Positions 18,620 to 27,124 of a DNA stretch of 64,000 nucleotides are shown one piece after another. This stretch comes from JAGVPT01 sp964439265 (lineage in GTDB: Bacteria > Bacteroidota > Ignavibacteria > UBA10030 > UBA8401), in the NCBI GenBank assembly GCA_964439265.1, contig CAYTOA010000017.1:9227-73226 (forward strand), given 5' to 3'. The notes beneath the pieces were generated by a model. It was not told where the DNA came from. It saw only the letters and a list, made by a program, of their open reading frames with translations, and did no database searches. Each line of letters starts with the position of its first letter. The first letter of the stretch is position 1. The translations under genes and the position numbers were made by a program.

Positions 18620-18716
18620 TATCTCGCTCCGAATCTCTGATTGGGAGCGTACTTCGGCTTGATGAAACGGAGTTTCAGAGGCTTGGCGTTCCCAACGGGA
18701 CCTTGGGAACGAGATG
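18620..18716. repeat. Structured GTTCCCAA repeat, tandem copy 1
   Basis: The unit opens with ATCTCGCTCC and closes with GAACGAGATG, so its ends are complementary. It contains three inner hairpins: CTCC-AATC/GATT-GGGAG, TGAAAC-GGA-GTTTCA, and GTTCCCAA-CGGGACC-TTGGGAAC. The whole could fold as a cloverleaf or cruciform. Confidence 0.75.
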
Positions 18717-18726
18717 GTACATTCTT

Positions 18727-18822
18727 ATCTTGTCCTCAATCTCTGAATGGGAACGTAATTCGGCTTAATGAAACGGAGTTTCAGCAGCGTGGCGTTCCCA
18801 ACGGGACGTTGGGAACGAGATG
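18727..18822. repeat. Structured GTTCCCAA repeat, tandem copy 2
   Basis: This is a direct repeat of the preceding unit after a 10-base spacer, with scattered substitutions. The inner hairpins TGAAAC-GGA-GTTTCA and GTTCCCAA-CGGGACG-TTGGGAAC are kept while the first hairpin is degraded. Confidence 0.75.
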
Positions 18823-18830
18823 AAAGCTGT

Positions 18831-18880
18831 TCACCCTGAGGAAGTCCCGATGTTTTTTATCGGGACGCGTCGAAGGGTCG
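18831..18880. repeat. TTCACCCTGAG...GTCGAAGGGTC repeat with inner hairpin
   Basis: The ends TTCACCCTGAG and CGTCGAAGGGTC flank a perfect inner stem, GTCCCGAT-GTTTTTT-ATCGGGAC, at about 18844-18866. A diverged relative ends at 31990, and CACCCTGAGCGCAGCGAAGG near 53300 shares the left end. Confidence 0.6.
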
Positions 18881-19196
18881 AATAGGCAAAGTAGCCCACT
18901 CCCGGACCTCTCTTTGTGTTGCCTTTTCAAAGATTAAACCATACTTTCTTATTGTCGACTCCTCGCGGCAGGGCTTCTGTGAGCTGCTCAACAACTGCTC
19001 TCTGAATCGCATCGATCATTTGTGAACCCTCCCAGGAACATTAACAGAATTCTTTCTCAACGCCGGCATAAACCAGCAAATGCCGCGAAAGTTATCCACC
19101 AACCATCAAGAAATCTTTGTTCGTTTGAGTTTTTTTTCCCTGCTGTCAACGACGCCTCTAACGAACGAAGCACACTGATCTAATCAGAGGAATTGC

Positions 19197-21635
19197 ATGA
19201 AGTACGGACATTTCGACGACAAAGAAAAAGAATACGTTATCACCCGCCCCGACACGCCTCTTCCATGGATAAACTACCTTGGGACCTCCGATTTTTACGG
19301 TATCATTTCCAACACCGCCGGAGGATATTGCTTCTACCAGGATTCGCGGATGCGCCGGTTGACCCGCTACCGTTACAACAACATCCCGATGGACGGCAAT
19401 GGACGGTATATCTATATAAAAGATGGCGATTCGATCTGGAATCCAATGTGGAAGCCGATGCGAGTAGCTCTTGACAGCTACGAATGCCGTCATGGTTTGG
19501 GATACACCAGGATCACGGGCACAAAAAATGAGCTTGAAGCATCGGTGCTTTACTTCATTCCGTTGGATTCGAGGAATGAAGTCTGGCATCTGCAGCTGAC
19601 GAACCATTCAAAACACACGAAAAAGATCAGAATGTGGAGCTACGTTGAATGGTGCCTGTGGGAAGCGAATGACGATATGACAAATTTCCAAAGAAACTAC
19701 TCCACGGGACAGGTGGAGATTGAGAACGGAACCATCTTCCACACGACGGAATACAGAGAACGGAGAAATCATTACGCGTACTTTGCGTCGAGCGAACCGG
19801 TCTCCGGTTACGATTCGAGCCGCGACGCCTTCGTGGGCGTGCACAACGGATTGGAAGCTCCGCAGGCGGTACTCGCGGGAAGCTGCAGGAATAGTACGGC
19901 GTATGGGTGGCTCCCCATTGGCGTCCATCAAATAGACCTCGAGATAAAACCGGGCGACACGAAGAAGGTAAACTTCATCCTCGGGTACGGGGAAAATCCG
20001 ATCGAGAAAAAATTTCTGAGCAACGGAAAGATCCGGAAAGATGAATACGAGAAGGTCATGTCGCGGTTTTCCAGTTCGCCCGCGGTGCTCGCTGCTTTCG
20101 ATGCTCACAAAAAATACTGGGACAATTTGCTCTCGACGTACCAGACCGCAACGCCGGATTCGATCGTGAACCGGATGGCGAATATTTGGAATCAATACCA
20201 GTGCATGGTCACGTTCAACATGTCCCGCTCAACGTCGCTTTATGAATCGGGTATCGGCCGCGGCATGGGATACCGGGACAGCAACCAGGACGTGCTCGGG
20301 TTTGTCCACATGCTTCCTGCAAGGGCCCGCCAGCGTATTTTGGACATCGCGGCCACACAGCTTTCCGACGGGACATGTTACCATCAATACCAGCCGCTCA
20401 CGAAGAAGGGGAATGCCGATATCGGCGGCGGGTTCAATGATGATCCGCTGTGGCTCATTTTGTCCGTTACGGCATATATCAAAGAAACCGGCGACGAGAC
20501 GATCCTGAACGAACGGACCGTGTATGCCGACGCAACCGATTCAAAAGCAACGCTCCTCAACCATCTCCATCGGTCGCTGCAGTATACACTCGAACATCGG
20601 GGTCCGCACGGTTTGCCCCTTATCGGCCATGCCGATTGGAACGACTGTCTCAATCTAAACTGCTTCTCGACAACTCCCGGAGAGAGTTTCCAGCTTGCAG
20701 GGCACATCGAGAACGACAAGATCGCAGAGTCGGTGATGATCGCCGGACTCTTTTGCCGTGCCTGCGATGACATGGCATTGCTGCTTCAGCATCTCCACCT
20801 TCCCGACGAGGCCGCTGCGTACCTGAAGGATTCCTCGTCAATGCGGGAGACGATCTACAAGCATGGCTGGGACGGCGAGTGGTTTCTCCGCGCATACGAT
20901 TCATACAGCAAGAAACTTGGTTCGACAGAAAATGAAGAGGGAAAAATCTTTATCGAAAGCCAGGGATGGTGCGTGATGGGCGGGGTCGGATTGGAGAACG
21001 GGTACGCCAAGAAAGCTTTGGACAGCGTTCAAAAATATTTGGCTACGCCGAACGGCATTATCCTGCAGCAGCCTGCATTTCAAAAATATCATGTGCATTT
21101 GGGCGAGGTGAGCTCGTATCCACCCGGATACAAAGAGAACGCCGGCATCTTTACGCACAATAATACCTGGATTCAAATTGCCGAAACGATCATCGGGCGC
21201 GGGGATCGGGCCATGGAATATTATATGAGCATTTGCCCTCCCACAAAAGAAGACCAGATCGATATCTATCGCTCCGAACCGTACGTGTACAGCCAGATGA
21301 CGGCAGGACGCGATGCTCCGACGCCCGGCGAAGGGAAGAACTCGTGGCTGACGGGAACAGTGGCATGGTCGTTTGTCACGTTATCGCAGTACATTCTCGG
21401 CATTCGGCCGGACTTTGACGGACTGATCGTTGACCCATGCATACCGGCGTCGTGGAAAAAATTCAGTGTGGTGCGTAAATTCAGGAACGGCACGTACAAT
21501 ATCACGGTTACGAATCCAAAGAGTGTCAGCAAGGGAGTGAAGAAAATGACGCTGGACGGAAAACCGGTCAGCGGCAATGTAATTCCTGTGCTTAATGACG
21601 GGAAAGAACATACGGTAGAAGCGGAATTAGGTTGA
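19197..21635 (+). CDS. cbp: GH94 cellobiose phosphorylase
   Basis: This is an 812-residue cytoplasmic enzyme with no signal peptide, matching the roughly 810-residue length of cellobiose phosphorylases. The N-terminus (MKYGHFDDKEKEYVITRPDT, PWINYLGT, NTAGGYCFYQD) and the block ECRHGLGYTRITG are as in characterised cellobiose phosphorylases. The general acid is Asp483 in HADWNDCLNLNC, and the substrate block GIGRGMGYRDSNQD is intact. The reaction is cellobiose + Pi to alpha-glucose-1-phosphate + glucose. GAGGAATTGC precedes the ATG. Beta-glucosyl disaccharides from glucomannan or cellulose would be its substrates. The specificity assignment rests on recalled similarity across the full length. 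Confidence 0.87.
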   Translation: MKYGHFDDKEKEYVITRPDTPLPWINYLGTSDFYGIISNTAGGYCFYQDSRMRRLTRYRYNNIPMDGNGRYIYIKDGDSIWNPMWKPMRVALDSYECRHGLGYTRITGTKNELEASVLYFIPLDSRNEVWHLQLTNHSKHTKKIRMWSYVEWCLWEANDDMTNFQRNYSTGQVEIENGTIFHTTEYRERRNHYAYFASSEPVSGYDSSRDAFVGVHNGLEAPQAVLAGSCRNSTAYGWLPIGVHQIDLEIKPGDTKKVNFILGYGENPIEKKFLSNGKIRKDEYEKVMSRFSSSPAVLAAFDAHKKYWDNLLSTYQTATPDSIVNRMANIWNQYQCMVTFNMSRSTSLYESGIGRGMGYRDSNQDVLGFVHMLPARARQRILDIAATQLSDGTCYHQYQPLTKKGNADIGGGFNDDPLWLILSVTAYIKETGDETILNERTVYADATDSKATLLNHLHRSLQYTLEHRGPHGLPLIGHADWNDCLNLNCFSTTPGESFQLAGHIENDKIAESVMIAGLFCRACDDMALLLQHLHLPDEAAAYLKDSSSMRETIYKHGWDGEWFLRAYDSYSKKLGSTENEEGKIFIESQGWCVMGGVGLENGYAKKALDSVQKYLATPNGIILQQPAFQKYHVHLGEVSSYPPGYKENAGIFTHNNTWIQIAETIIGRGDRAMEYYMSICPPTKEDQIDIYRSEPYVYSQMTAGRDAPTPGEGKNSWLTGTVAWSFVTLSQYILGIRPDFDGLIVDPCIPASWKKFSVVRKFRNGTYNITVTNPKSVSKGVKKMTLDGKPVSGNVIPVLNDGKEHTVEAELG

Positions 21636-21641
21636 AAGAAC

Positions 21642-21680
21642 AATGATCAATTAACAATGAACAATCAACAATGATCAAGT
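21642..21680. repeat. Low-complexity AACAATGAACAATCAACAAT microrepeat
   Basis: Short iterated units (CAATTAACAATGAACAATC and variants) fill part of the spacer between the phosphorylase and the polyphosphate kinase. A related AATTAAAAATTAAGAATTAT tract lies at about 36195-36233. No coding role is seen. Confidence 0.55.
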
Positions 21681-21812
21681 TATTGTAGAAAACTGGCTCG
21701 CGCGATAACCGTCTCAGCAATTGTAAATTGAAAATCGCAAATTGAAAATAACCAGATTTTTTCGTAGATCCACACTATCGTCTATTTCGATTGGTCGATT
21801 GAAGGAGTGCTC

Positions 21813-22673
21813 ATGAATATCAAAGAATTCACGATTGACGGCAAATCGAAGTTCCGTCTTTCAAAGATCAAAACCGATTCGGCTGGAACGATCCGGTCGA
21901 AACAAGAAGCCGAAAAAGTATTGCAGAATAACATCCTGAAGATACAGGATCTGCAGGGGAAGTTTTATGCACAGGACAAATACAGCGTCCTCCTGATTAT
22001 TCAGGCGATGGACACTGCGGGGAAGGATGGCGTGATCAAACACGTGATGTCGGGCCTTAATCCGCAGGGAACGGAAGTGCACAGTTTCAAGCAGCCGTCT
22101 GCCGAAGAATTGAACCACGATTATTTGTGGAGGGCGCACAAGAACCTCCCCCAACGCGGCGAATTCGGGATCTTCAACAGGTCGTATTATGAGGAATTGC
22201 TGGTGGTTCGGGTCCATGACCTGATCAAGACAGAAAAAATACCCGACGATCTAATCACAGCCGACATCTGGAAACAGCGTTTCCGTCAAATAAAAGATTT
22301 TGAAAAATATTTGTACGAGAACGGGACCATCATCATAAAGATCTTTCTTCATATATCAAAAGACGAACAGAAAAAGCGGCTTCTTGACCGGATCAATGAT
22401 AAATCGAAGAACTGGAAATTTTCCGAGGCGGATATCAAAGAAAGAGGGTATTGGGATCAATACCAGCAATGTTATGAGGACGTCATCAGAAAAACGAGCA
22501 CGGGTCAGGCGCCATGGTACGTTGTCCCCGCTGACAAGAAATGGTTCGCGCGGTTGGTGATCTCCGAGGTGCTTGTACGGACGTTGGATGGTTTGAAACT
22601 GAAGTTCCCCACGCTAAGCCGCAATGAATTGAAGCAGTTGGAAGAAAGTAAGCGGTTGTTGATGAAAGAGTAA
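21813..22673 (+). CDS. ppk2: PPK2-family polyphosphate:nucleotide phosphotransferase
   Basis: This 286-residue enzyme has the PPK2 Walker A-like motif QAMDTAGKDGVIKHV and the conserved FNRSYYEELLVVRVH and FEKYLYENGTIIIKIFLHIS blocks (partly quoted). It uses polyphosphate to phosphorylate nucleoside mono- or diphosphates; the short single-domain form is compatible with class I or III, and the class cannot be settled here. The ATG at 21813 is chosen because GAAGGA lies upstream at proper spacing; a GTG two codons earlier is possible. It follows the cellobiose phosphorylase by about 180 bases and is likely an independent or read-through unit. Confidence 0.9.
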   Translation: MNIKEFTIDGKSKFRLSKIKTDSAGTIRSKQEAEKVLQNNILKIQDLQGKFYAQDKYSVLLIIQAMDTAGKDGVIKHVMSGLNPQGTEVHSFKQPSAEELNHDYLWRAHKNLPQRGEFGIFNRSYYEELLVVRVHDLIKTEKIPDDLITADIWKQRFRQIKDFEKYLYENGTIIIKIFLHISKDEQKKRLLDRINDKSKNWKFSEADIKERGYWDQYQQCYEDVIRKTSTGQAPWYVVPADKKWFARLVISEVLVRTLDGLKLKFPTLSRNELKQLEESKRLLMKE

Positions 22674-22690
22674 GGATTTCATCTCGTTTT

Positions 22691-22719
22691 CTCGTTCCCA
22701 AGCTCCGCTTGGGAACGAG
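22691..22719. terminator. GTTCCCAAGC hairpin in convergent spacer
   Basis: A perfect 13-bp stem, CTCGTTCCCAAGC and its complement, closes on a 3-nt loop (TCC). It lies between convergent stops (22673 and 22739), where a hairpin could end transcription from both sides, although no U tract follows. It is a copy of the GTTCCCAA repeat family also found at 28714, 28770 and 41929. Confidence 0.6.
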
Positions 22720-22738
22720 ACTTATCCTAATTCTATCT

Positions 22739-24100
22739 TCACACTGCTGACGGTTCTCTCCGCTCCGAAAAGTGACTCCTCAATTCTACAGCCAATAACA
22801 CAATCATCGGAAGATATTCTATGATCAAGACAACCGGATATTGTTCCCAGTCTCCGGTCAGCCTGTAATTCATGACTGTGAAGCTCGTCAGGCTCACTCC
22901 AGCAGCAAGGGCAATGCCGGACCAACGCCGTTCGATTGGAAGAAGAACTGCCACCCACGCGACATACCAGGGATGAACGACTGGCGAGAGAAGTATAAGC
23001 GCAACGAGGGAAAAGTATACAGTATCCAGAAAATGCTTCTGCTTGTAGTTCAATAAAAGAATCACTATCCCCAGTATCACACCGCAGATGAGCCGGGAGA
23101 ATTGATTATCGCGAAAGTATAGGTATACCGCTTCAAACACCACACCGTTAAAGCTCCAATCCTTTGTAAAAGAAAGCAATGTCTCAAATGGATTCGATGT
23201 AAAGAGATACGGAAGGAATTGAACGCCGACGGTTATCAACGGGATGAGGAAGGCGAACATTTTGTTTCGCCAACCTTTTTCGAAGAAGAACATTGCTGGA
23301 AGTACAATCAGACCGACCGGCTTGATGGACGATGATAGCCCAAGAAGTACATACGAGAGGATTTTTCTCTCCTTGAGAAAAAACAGCAATGAAAAAAGGA
23401 AGAGCGGCAAACCGACGGCATCGAGGTGCGAGTCGACGGCAAATTCTATGATCGGCAGCGGGCAAAATGCATACAGCAGGGTGAATTTCCGTGGTATGCT
23501 GAGCAGCGGAAGAAAAATATAAAGCGCGGAGATGGTACCGATCTCTGCGATCAAGAGAACGATCTTATATCCCCATAACGCTTCTCCGCTTAGCTTATAA
23601 CAGCAATAAAAAATCCATTGAGTCAGCGGGAAATAGATCGTCTTCAAGTCCGCATGGTTCATTGCTGACGGCAGAAGCGGAGAGTGGAGAGAATCCAGCT
23701 GTGGATCGAGTGCCGTGTAGAGATACGGATTGATTCCGTGTGCCTGGACTTTCCCATCCCAAATATAACGGTAAGCGTCTTCCGAACCGATCGGATTTCC
23801 GGCGATGAAGCTCAGCCGAACGACGACCGCGGCGGCGATGATTGAAAGTAGTACCGCTTCGGAAATGTCCACCCGGAACAATGTCCATGACATCGCGGCG
23901 TAGAGAACGGACGCGGCTATGAATACACTTCCAAAAACCACGACAGGATGGGCCGTGGGAAAATGGAGAAGAAGGATGCCGGCGGCAATCGTTGCGATGG
24001 AAAAGAAGAGGATCGTCTGCAGAGACTTGTGCATTGATTTTTCCACGAAAGGCACGTGGAGAAGATATTTCTTAAGGTTGATATCTGGCAAATTGTTCAT
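22739..24100 (-). CDS. Polytopic membrane glycosyltransferase, GT87/DUF2029-like
   Basis: This 453-residue protein has about 11-12 hydrophobic helices. The motif GSEDAYRYIWDGKVQAHGIN with NPYLY after it is typical of polyprenyl-phosphate-sugar-dependent C-type transferases of the GT39/GT87 group, where the acidic residues early in the protein are catalytic. It would transfer mannose or another hexose from a lipid-linked donor to a periplasmic acceptor. The frame is open to 24199, but codons beyond 24100 read through a dispersed intergenic repeat, so the ATG at 24100 (MNNLPDINLKKYLL) is preferred. Its acceptor is unknown. Confidence 0.75.
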   Translation of the reverse strand: MNNLPDINLKKYLLHVPFVEKSMHKSLQTILFFSIATIAAGILLLHFPTAHPVVVFGSVFIAASVLYAAMSWTLFRVDISEAVLLSIIAAAVVVRLSFIAGNPIGSEDAYRYIWDGKVQAHGINPYLYTALDPQLDSLHSPLLPSAMNHADLKTIYFPLTQWIFYCCYKLSGEALWGYKIVLLIAEIGTISALYIFLPLLSIPRKFTLLYAFCPLPIIEFAVDSHLDAVGLPLFLFSLLFFLKERKILSYVLLGLSSSIKPVGLIVLPAMFFFEKGWRNKMFAFLIPLITVGVQFLPYLFTSNPFETLLSFTKDWSFNGVVFEAVYLYFRDNQFSRLICGVILGIVILLLNYKQKHFLDTVYFSLVALILLSPVVHPWYVAWVAVLLPIERRWSGIALAAGVSLTSFTVMNYRLTGDWEQYPVVLIIEYLPMIVLLAVELRSHFSERREPSAV

Positions 24101-24136
24101 CAGTGTAAATATTGGCACCCCAAAGCGGATCTGAAC

Positions 24137-24176
24137 CTTGGTGTCTCTTAGTGTCCTTAGTGGAGTCTCTTGAGCC
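24137..24176. repeat. Half-element of the TTGGTGTCTTAGTG dispersed repeat
   Basis: The stretch CTTGGTGTCTCTTAGTGTCC followed by TTAGTGGAGTCTCTTGAG resembles one arm of the elements at 36238-36304 and 37393-37495. It lies just upstream of the chosen start of the membrane glycosyltransferase. Confidence 0.5.
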
Positions 24177-24384
24177 CAAAATGAAAATACGTAATTCATT
24201 CCTGTTTATCACTATAATAATCTTTATCAATATGATAGGAGTCCGCAGGAGGATTGCCGCGAAAGAGCGTATTTGATTCTGCATTTGCCTGATTTCTTCT
24301 TGCAGGTGACGTATCGTTGGCATAATTTGTGTCATATCATACAGTATTCTATCCTCAGCATTTTAGCCTGGAGCGAAGAAACAT

Positions 24385-25737
24385 ATGGTGCGCAGATCGT
24401 TGCTCTTGCTTTTGCTTGCGGCGTTCTTATCCTCTTGCTCGACCTTTGTTTTTAACGACCGGCAAGACGATTTTGTACGAGTCAGCGGTACGCACTTGCT
24501 TCACAACGGCAAACCGTACTATTATGCGGGCACCAATCTTTGGTATGGCTGTTACATCGGCTCTCCAGGGGAGACCGGAGACAGACCCCGGCTGCTGCGC
24601 GAGCTCGATTCGCTGCACGCGTTCGGACTGGATAATCTCAGGATCATGGCAGGCTCGGAGGCGTCCAAGAAAGTACGCGGCATACGGCCTGCGATCATCC
24701 GCAGACCCGGTGAAGTGAATGATTCGCTTCTTGCCGGACTCGACTTCCTGCTTGCGGAAATGGCAAAGAGAAACATGAAAGGCGTTCTGTATCTGACAAA
24801 TTATTGGGAGTGGTCGGGAGGGATGTCCGAGTATGTCGCGTGGGCGGACACTTCTCACGCGCTTGACCCCGAGGTCGACGGCTGGGGAAAGTTCATGAAT
24901 TTTTCCGCGACGTTTTATCAGAATGATAAAGCGAACGGATATTTCCGAGTTTACGTCAAGAGCATCGTGACCCGCAGAAACACGGTGAACGGCAGAATCT
25001 ATTCTGAAGATCCGACGATCATGGCGTGGCAATTGGCAAACGAGCCCCGCCCAGGTGCCGGCGGAAAAGATGCTCCGAACGTTCTTCCCTTTTATTATAG
25101 ATGGATCGACGAGACGGCCGGTTACATAAAATCGCTCGATACGAATCACCTGGTCTCTTCCGGCAACGAAGGGCTTGCCGGGAGTTTGCAATCCGAAGAA
25201 TGTGTTCTCACTGCTCACCGATCCAGAAACATCGATTATCTGACCGTTCATCTCTGGCCCCTCAACTGGGGGTGGTTCAACCCGCAGCAATTTGAAGAGA
25301 CACTGCCGTCATCGGTCGATAAGGCCGCCGAGTATATCGGGAAACATATCGAATTCGCGCGGGAGTTGAATAAGCCGATGGTGATGGAGGAGTTCGGACT
25401 TGGGCGGGATTCCGGAAACTATGCGCAGGGAACTCCCACGACAGCGCGCGACAGGTATTATAGAAAAATTCTTTCAATTCTGTACGATTCTGCTTGCGCC
25501 GGGACGCCGGTGGCCGGATCGAATTTTTGGGGATGGGGAGGGGAAGGGAAATCGATGAACCCAGATTTCATGTGGAAAGAGGGGAACCCGTTTACCGGCG
25601 ACCCGCCGCAAGAACCGCAAGGGCGGAACTCAATATTCATTTCCGATACATCGACGATCGGCATCATCAGAGATCACGCCTGGAAAATGATGCGTCTGGG
25701 GATCTCGGATTCGTTGACCGTGAAGTCATCAAAATAA
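24385..25737 (+). CDS. GH5 endo-beta-1,4-mannanase, lipoprotein
   Basis: This is a 450-residue retaining TIM-barrel hydrolase. The lipoprotein signal ends in LSSC (Cys18). The N-terminal HNGKPYYYAGTNLWYGCYIG segment is typical of mannan endo-1,4-beta-mannosidases of GH5 (subfamily 7-like). Catalytic residues are acid/base Glu220 in WQLANEPRPG and nucleophile Glu336 in MEEFGLGRD. It probably sits on the outer membrane and cuts mannan or glucomannan chains. A GH26 mannanase lipoprotein starts 61 bases after its stop, and a GH28 enzyme follows; the three form a plausible operon. Sequence between 24200 and 24384 is the divergent promoter region. Confidence 0.9.
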   Translation: MVRRSLLLLLLAAFLSSCSTFVFNDRQDDFVRVSGTHLLHNGKPYYYAGTNLWYGCYIGSPGETGDRPRLLRELDSLHAFGLDNLRIMAGSEASKKVRGIRPAIIRRPGEVNDSLLAGLDFLLAEMAKRNMKGVLYLTNYWEWSGGMSEYVAWADTSHALDPEVDGWGKFMNFSATFYQNDKANGYFRVYVKSIVTRRNTVNGRIYSEDPTIMAWQLANEPRPGAGGKDAPNVLPFYYRWIDETAGYIKSLDTNHLVSSGNEGLAGSLQSEECVLTAHRSRNIDYLTVHLWPLNWGWFNPQQFEETLPSSVDKAAEYIGKHIEFARELNKPMVMEEFGLGRDSGNYAQGTPTTARDRYYRKILSILYDSACAGTPVAGSNFWGWGGEGKSMNPDFMWKEGNPFTGDPPQEPQGRNSIFISDTSTIGIIRDHAWKMMRLGISDSLTVKSSK

Positions 25738-25798
25738 GATCCTAGCAAATCCAATCTGAGGGAACAGAACCACGCGTTCCCTACCGACAAGTAGTATT

Positions 25799-27073
25799 AT
25801 GGCCCGAACTAGTAGCTGCAACCTTTTCGTAGCACATGGAGAAATTCTCGATCTGCCCTCACGACCCGCCGGTTCTCCGTTTGCATTTTCACATTGCGCA
25901 AAGATATTTCTGATCTGTTTCTTGGCTCTGATTCTTTCGTCCTGTGCGTCGTACAACAGTCTTGAATATCAGAAGGAGCTAGGAGTCCGGCTGGTCGATT
26001 CCATGGCAACAAAGGAAACCGTACTCCTGTTCCGCAATCTCAAAACACTCTCCGAGCACAAGATCATTTTTGGGCATCAGAACTCGACACAGTACGGCGT
26101 CTTCTGGAGAGGGGATTCTGCGCGTTCCGACATCAGAGATGTGACCGGTTCGTTCCCCGGAGTCTATGGCTGGGATTTTGAATGCATGCCGAAATACGAC
26201 AGCGCAAAACCCCGCGACAGGGTCCCAAGATTGGTACAGGAAGCGTACGCTCGCGGAGGCATCAACACCTTCTCCTGGCATCACAGCAATCCTGTGACAG
26301 GGAATAGTTTTTACGATACGACGGTGGCCGTCAAGTACATCCTTCCGGGCGGGCCGTACCATGAACAATACCTGAGGGTGCTCGACTCACTTGCGGAATA
26401 CAGCAGCACTCTTATTGACGACGCCGGAAAACCGATCCCGATCATTTTTCGCCCGTATCATGAACTCGACGGCCATTGGTTCTGGTGGGGAAAACCGTTT
26501 TGCACACCGGATGAATTCATTGCGCTCTGGAGGATGACCGTCGACTATCTTCGGCTGAACAAAGGCATCAGGAACTTCCTGTATGCGTTTTCGACGGACC
26601 GCTGGTTCGATACAGAGGGTGAGTATCTTGAGCGTTTCCCGGGCGACGCCTATGTCGATATTGTGGGAATGGACAACTACCACGACTTCACGCCGAAAGG
26701 CGACAGCGTGGTCTTCGTAACAAAGAAATTGCGCATCATCTCCTCCGTTGCCAGAGAAAAAAATAAAATTGCCGCTTTCACGGAAACAGGTTTTCTATTG
26801 ATTCCTGACACGACATGGTGGACAGACCGCCTCTATAAGGCGATGGATGATGACAGCGTGCATATTGCGTATGTCATGGTCTGGCGAAATCCCGGGCCGT
26901 CGCAGTTCTACGCTCCGCACAAAGGGCATCCTAGCGCTACGAATTTCGTCGAGTTTCGCCGTAAAGAAAGGATGTTGTTCCAGGAGGATATTCCGAATCT
27001 GTACAAGAGTGTAATTTTGGAGGACCTGGTTTCCAAGACATTGCCCCGGGAGCAGTCAGGAATTCAACACTGA
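25799..27073 (+). CDS. GH26 endo-beta-1,4-mannanase, lipoprotein
   Basis: GH26 motifs are complete: FGHQNST near the start of the barrel, acid/base Glu222 in FRPYHELDGHWFWWG and nucleophile Glu329 in FTETG, 107 residues apart as expected. The hydrophobic segment CAKIFLICFLALILSSC ends in a good lipobox (Cys49), but it is preceded by about 33 residues, so the true start may be a non-ATG codon not resolved here. The protein is probably surface or periplasm anchored and works with the GH5 mannanase upstream. Together they would release mannobiose and short manno-oligosaccharides. Confidence 0.9.
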   Translation: MARTSSCNLFVAHGEILDLPSRPAGSPFAFSHCAKIFLICFLALILSSCASYNSLEYQKELGVRLVDSMATKETVLLFRNLKTLSEHKIIFGHQNSTQYGVFWRGDSARSDIRDVTGSFPGVYGWDFECMPKYDSAKPRDRVPRLVQEAYARGGINTFSWHHSNPVTGNSFYDTTVAVKYILPGGPYHEQYLRVLDSLAEYSSTLIDDAGKPIPIIFRPYHELDGHWFWWGKPFCTPDEFIALWRMTVDYLRLNKGIRNFLYAFSTDRWFDTEGEYLERFPGDAYVDIVGMDNYHDFTPKGDSVVFVTKKLRIISSVAREKNKIAAFTETGFLLIPDTTWWTDRLYKAMDDDSVHIAYVMVWRNPGPSQFYAPHKGHPSATNFVEFRRKERMLFQEDIPNLYKSVILEDLVSKTLPREQSGIQH

Positions 27074-27124
27074 ATAGTTGGGAAACCTTATCGGCGTACT
27101 TATCACAATTCTTAGAACAAGACG

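Larger units (their letters stand above)
18476..19196. other. Long divergent intergenic region with repeats
   Basis: About 720 bp separate the minus-strand ABC operon from the plus-strand phosphorylase. The segment holds a tandem pair of structured repeats (18620-18822), a short inverted repeat (18831-18880) and about 300 bp of T-rich sequence without a recognised gene. Promoters for both flanking units must lie here. A short open frame inside the repeat pair is not considered a gene. Confidence 0.6.

Noticed and set aside
18620..18822. Possible CRISPR array
   Set aside because: There are only two units of about 96 bp with a 10-base gap; no short repeats with unique spacers and no cas genes are present.
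18641..18823. Open frame of 60 codons on the plus strand
   Set aside because: It lies wholly inside the tandem structured repeats and its two halves are translations of the same repeat unit.
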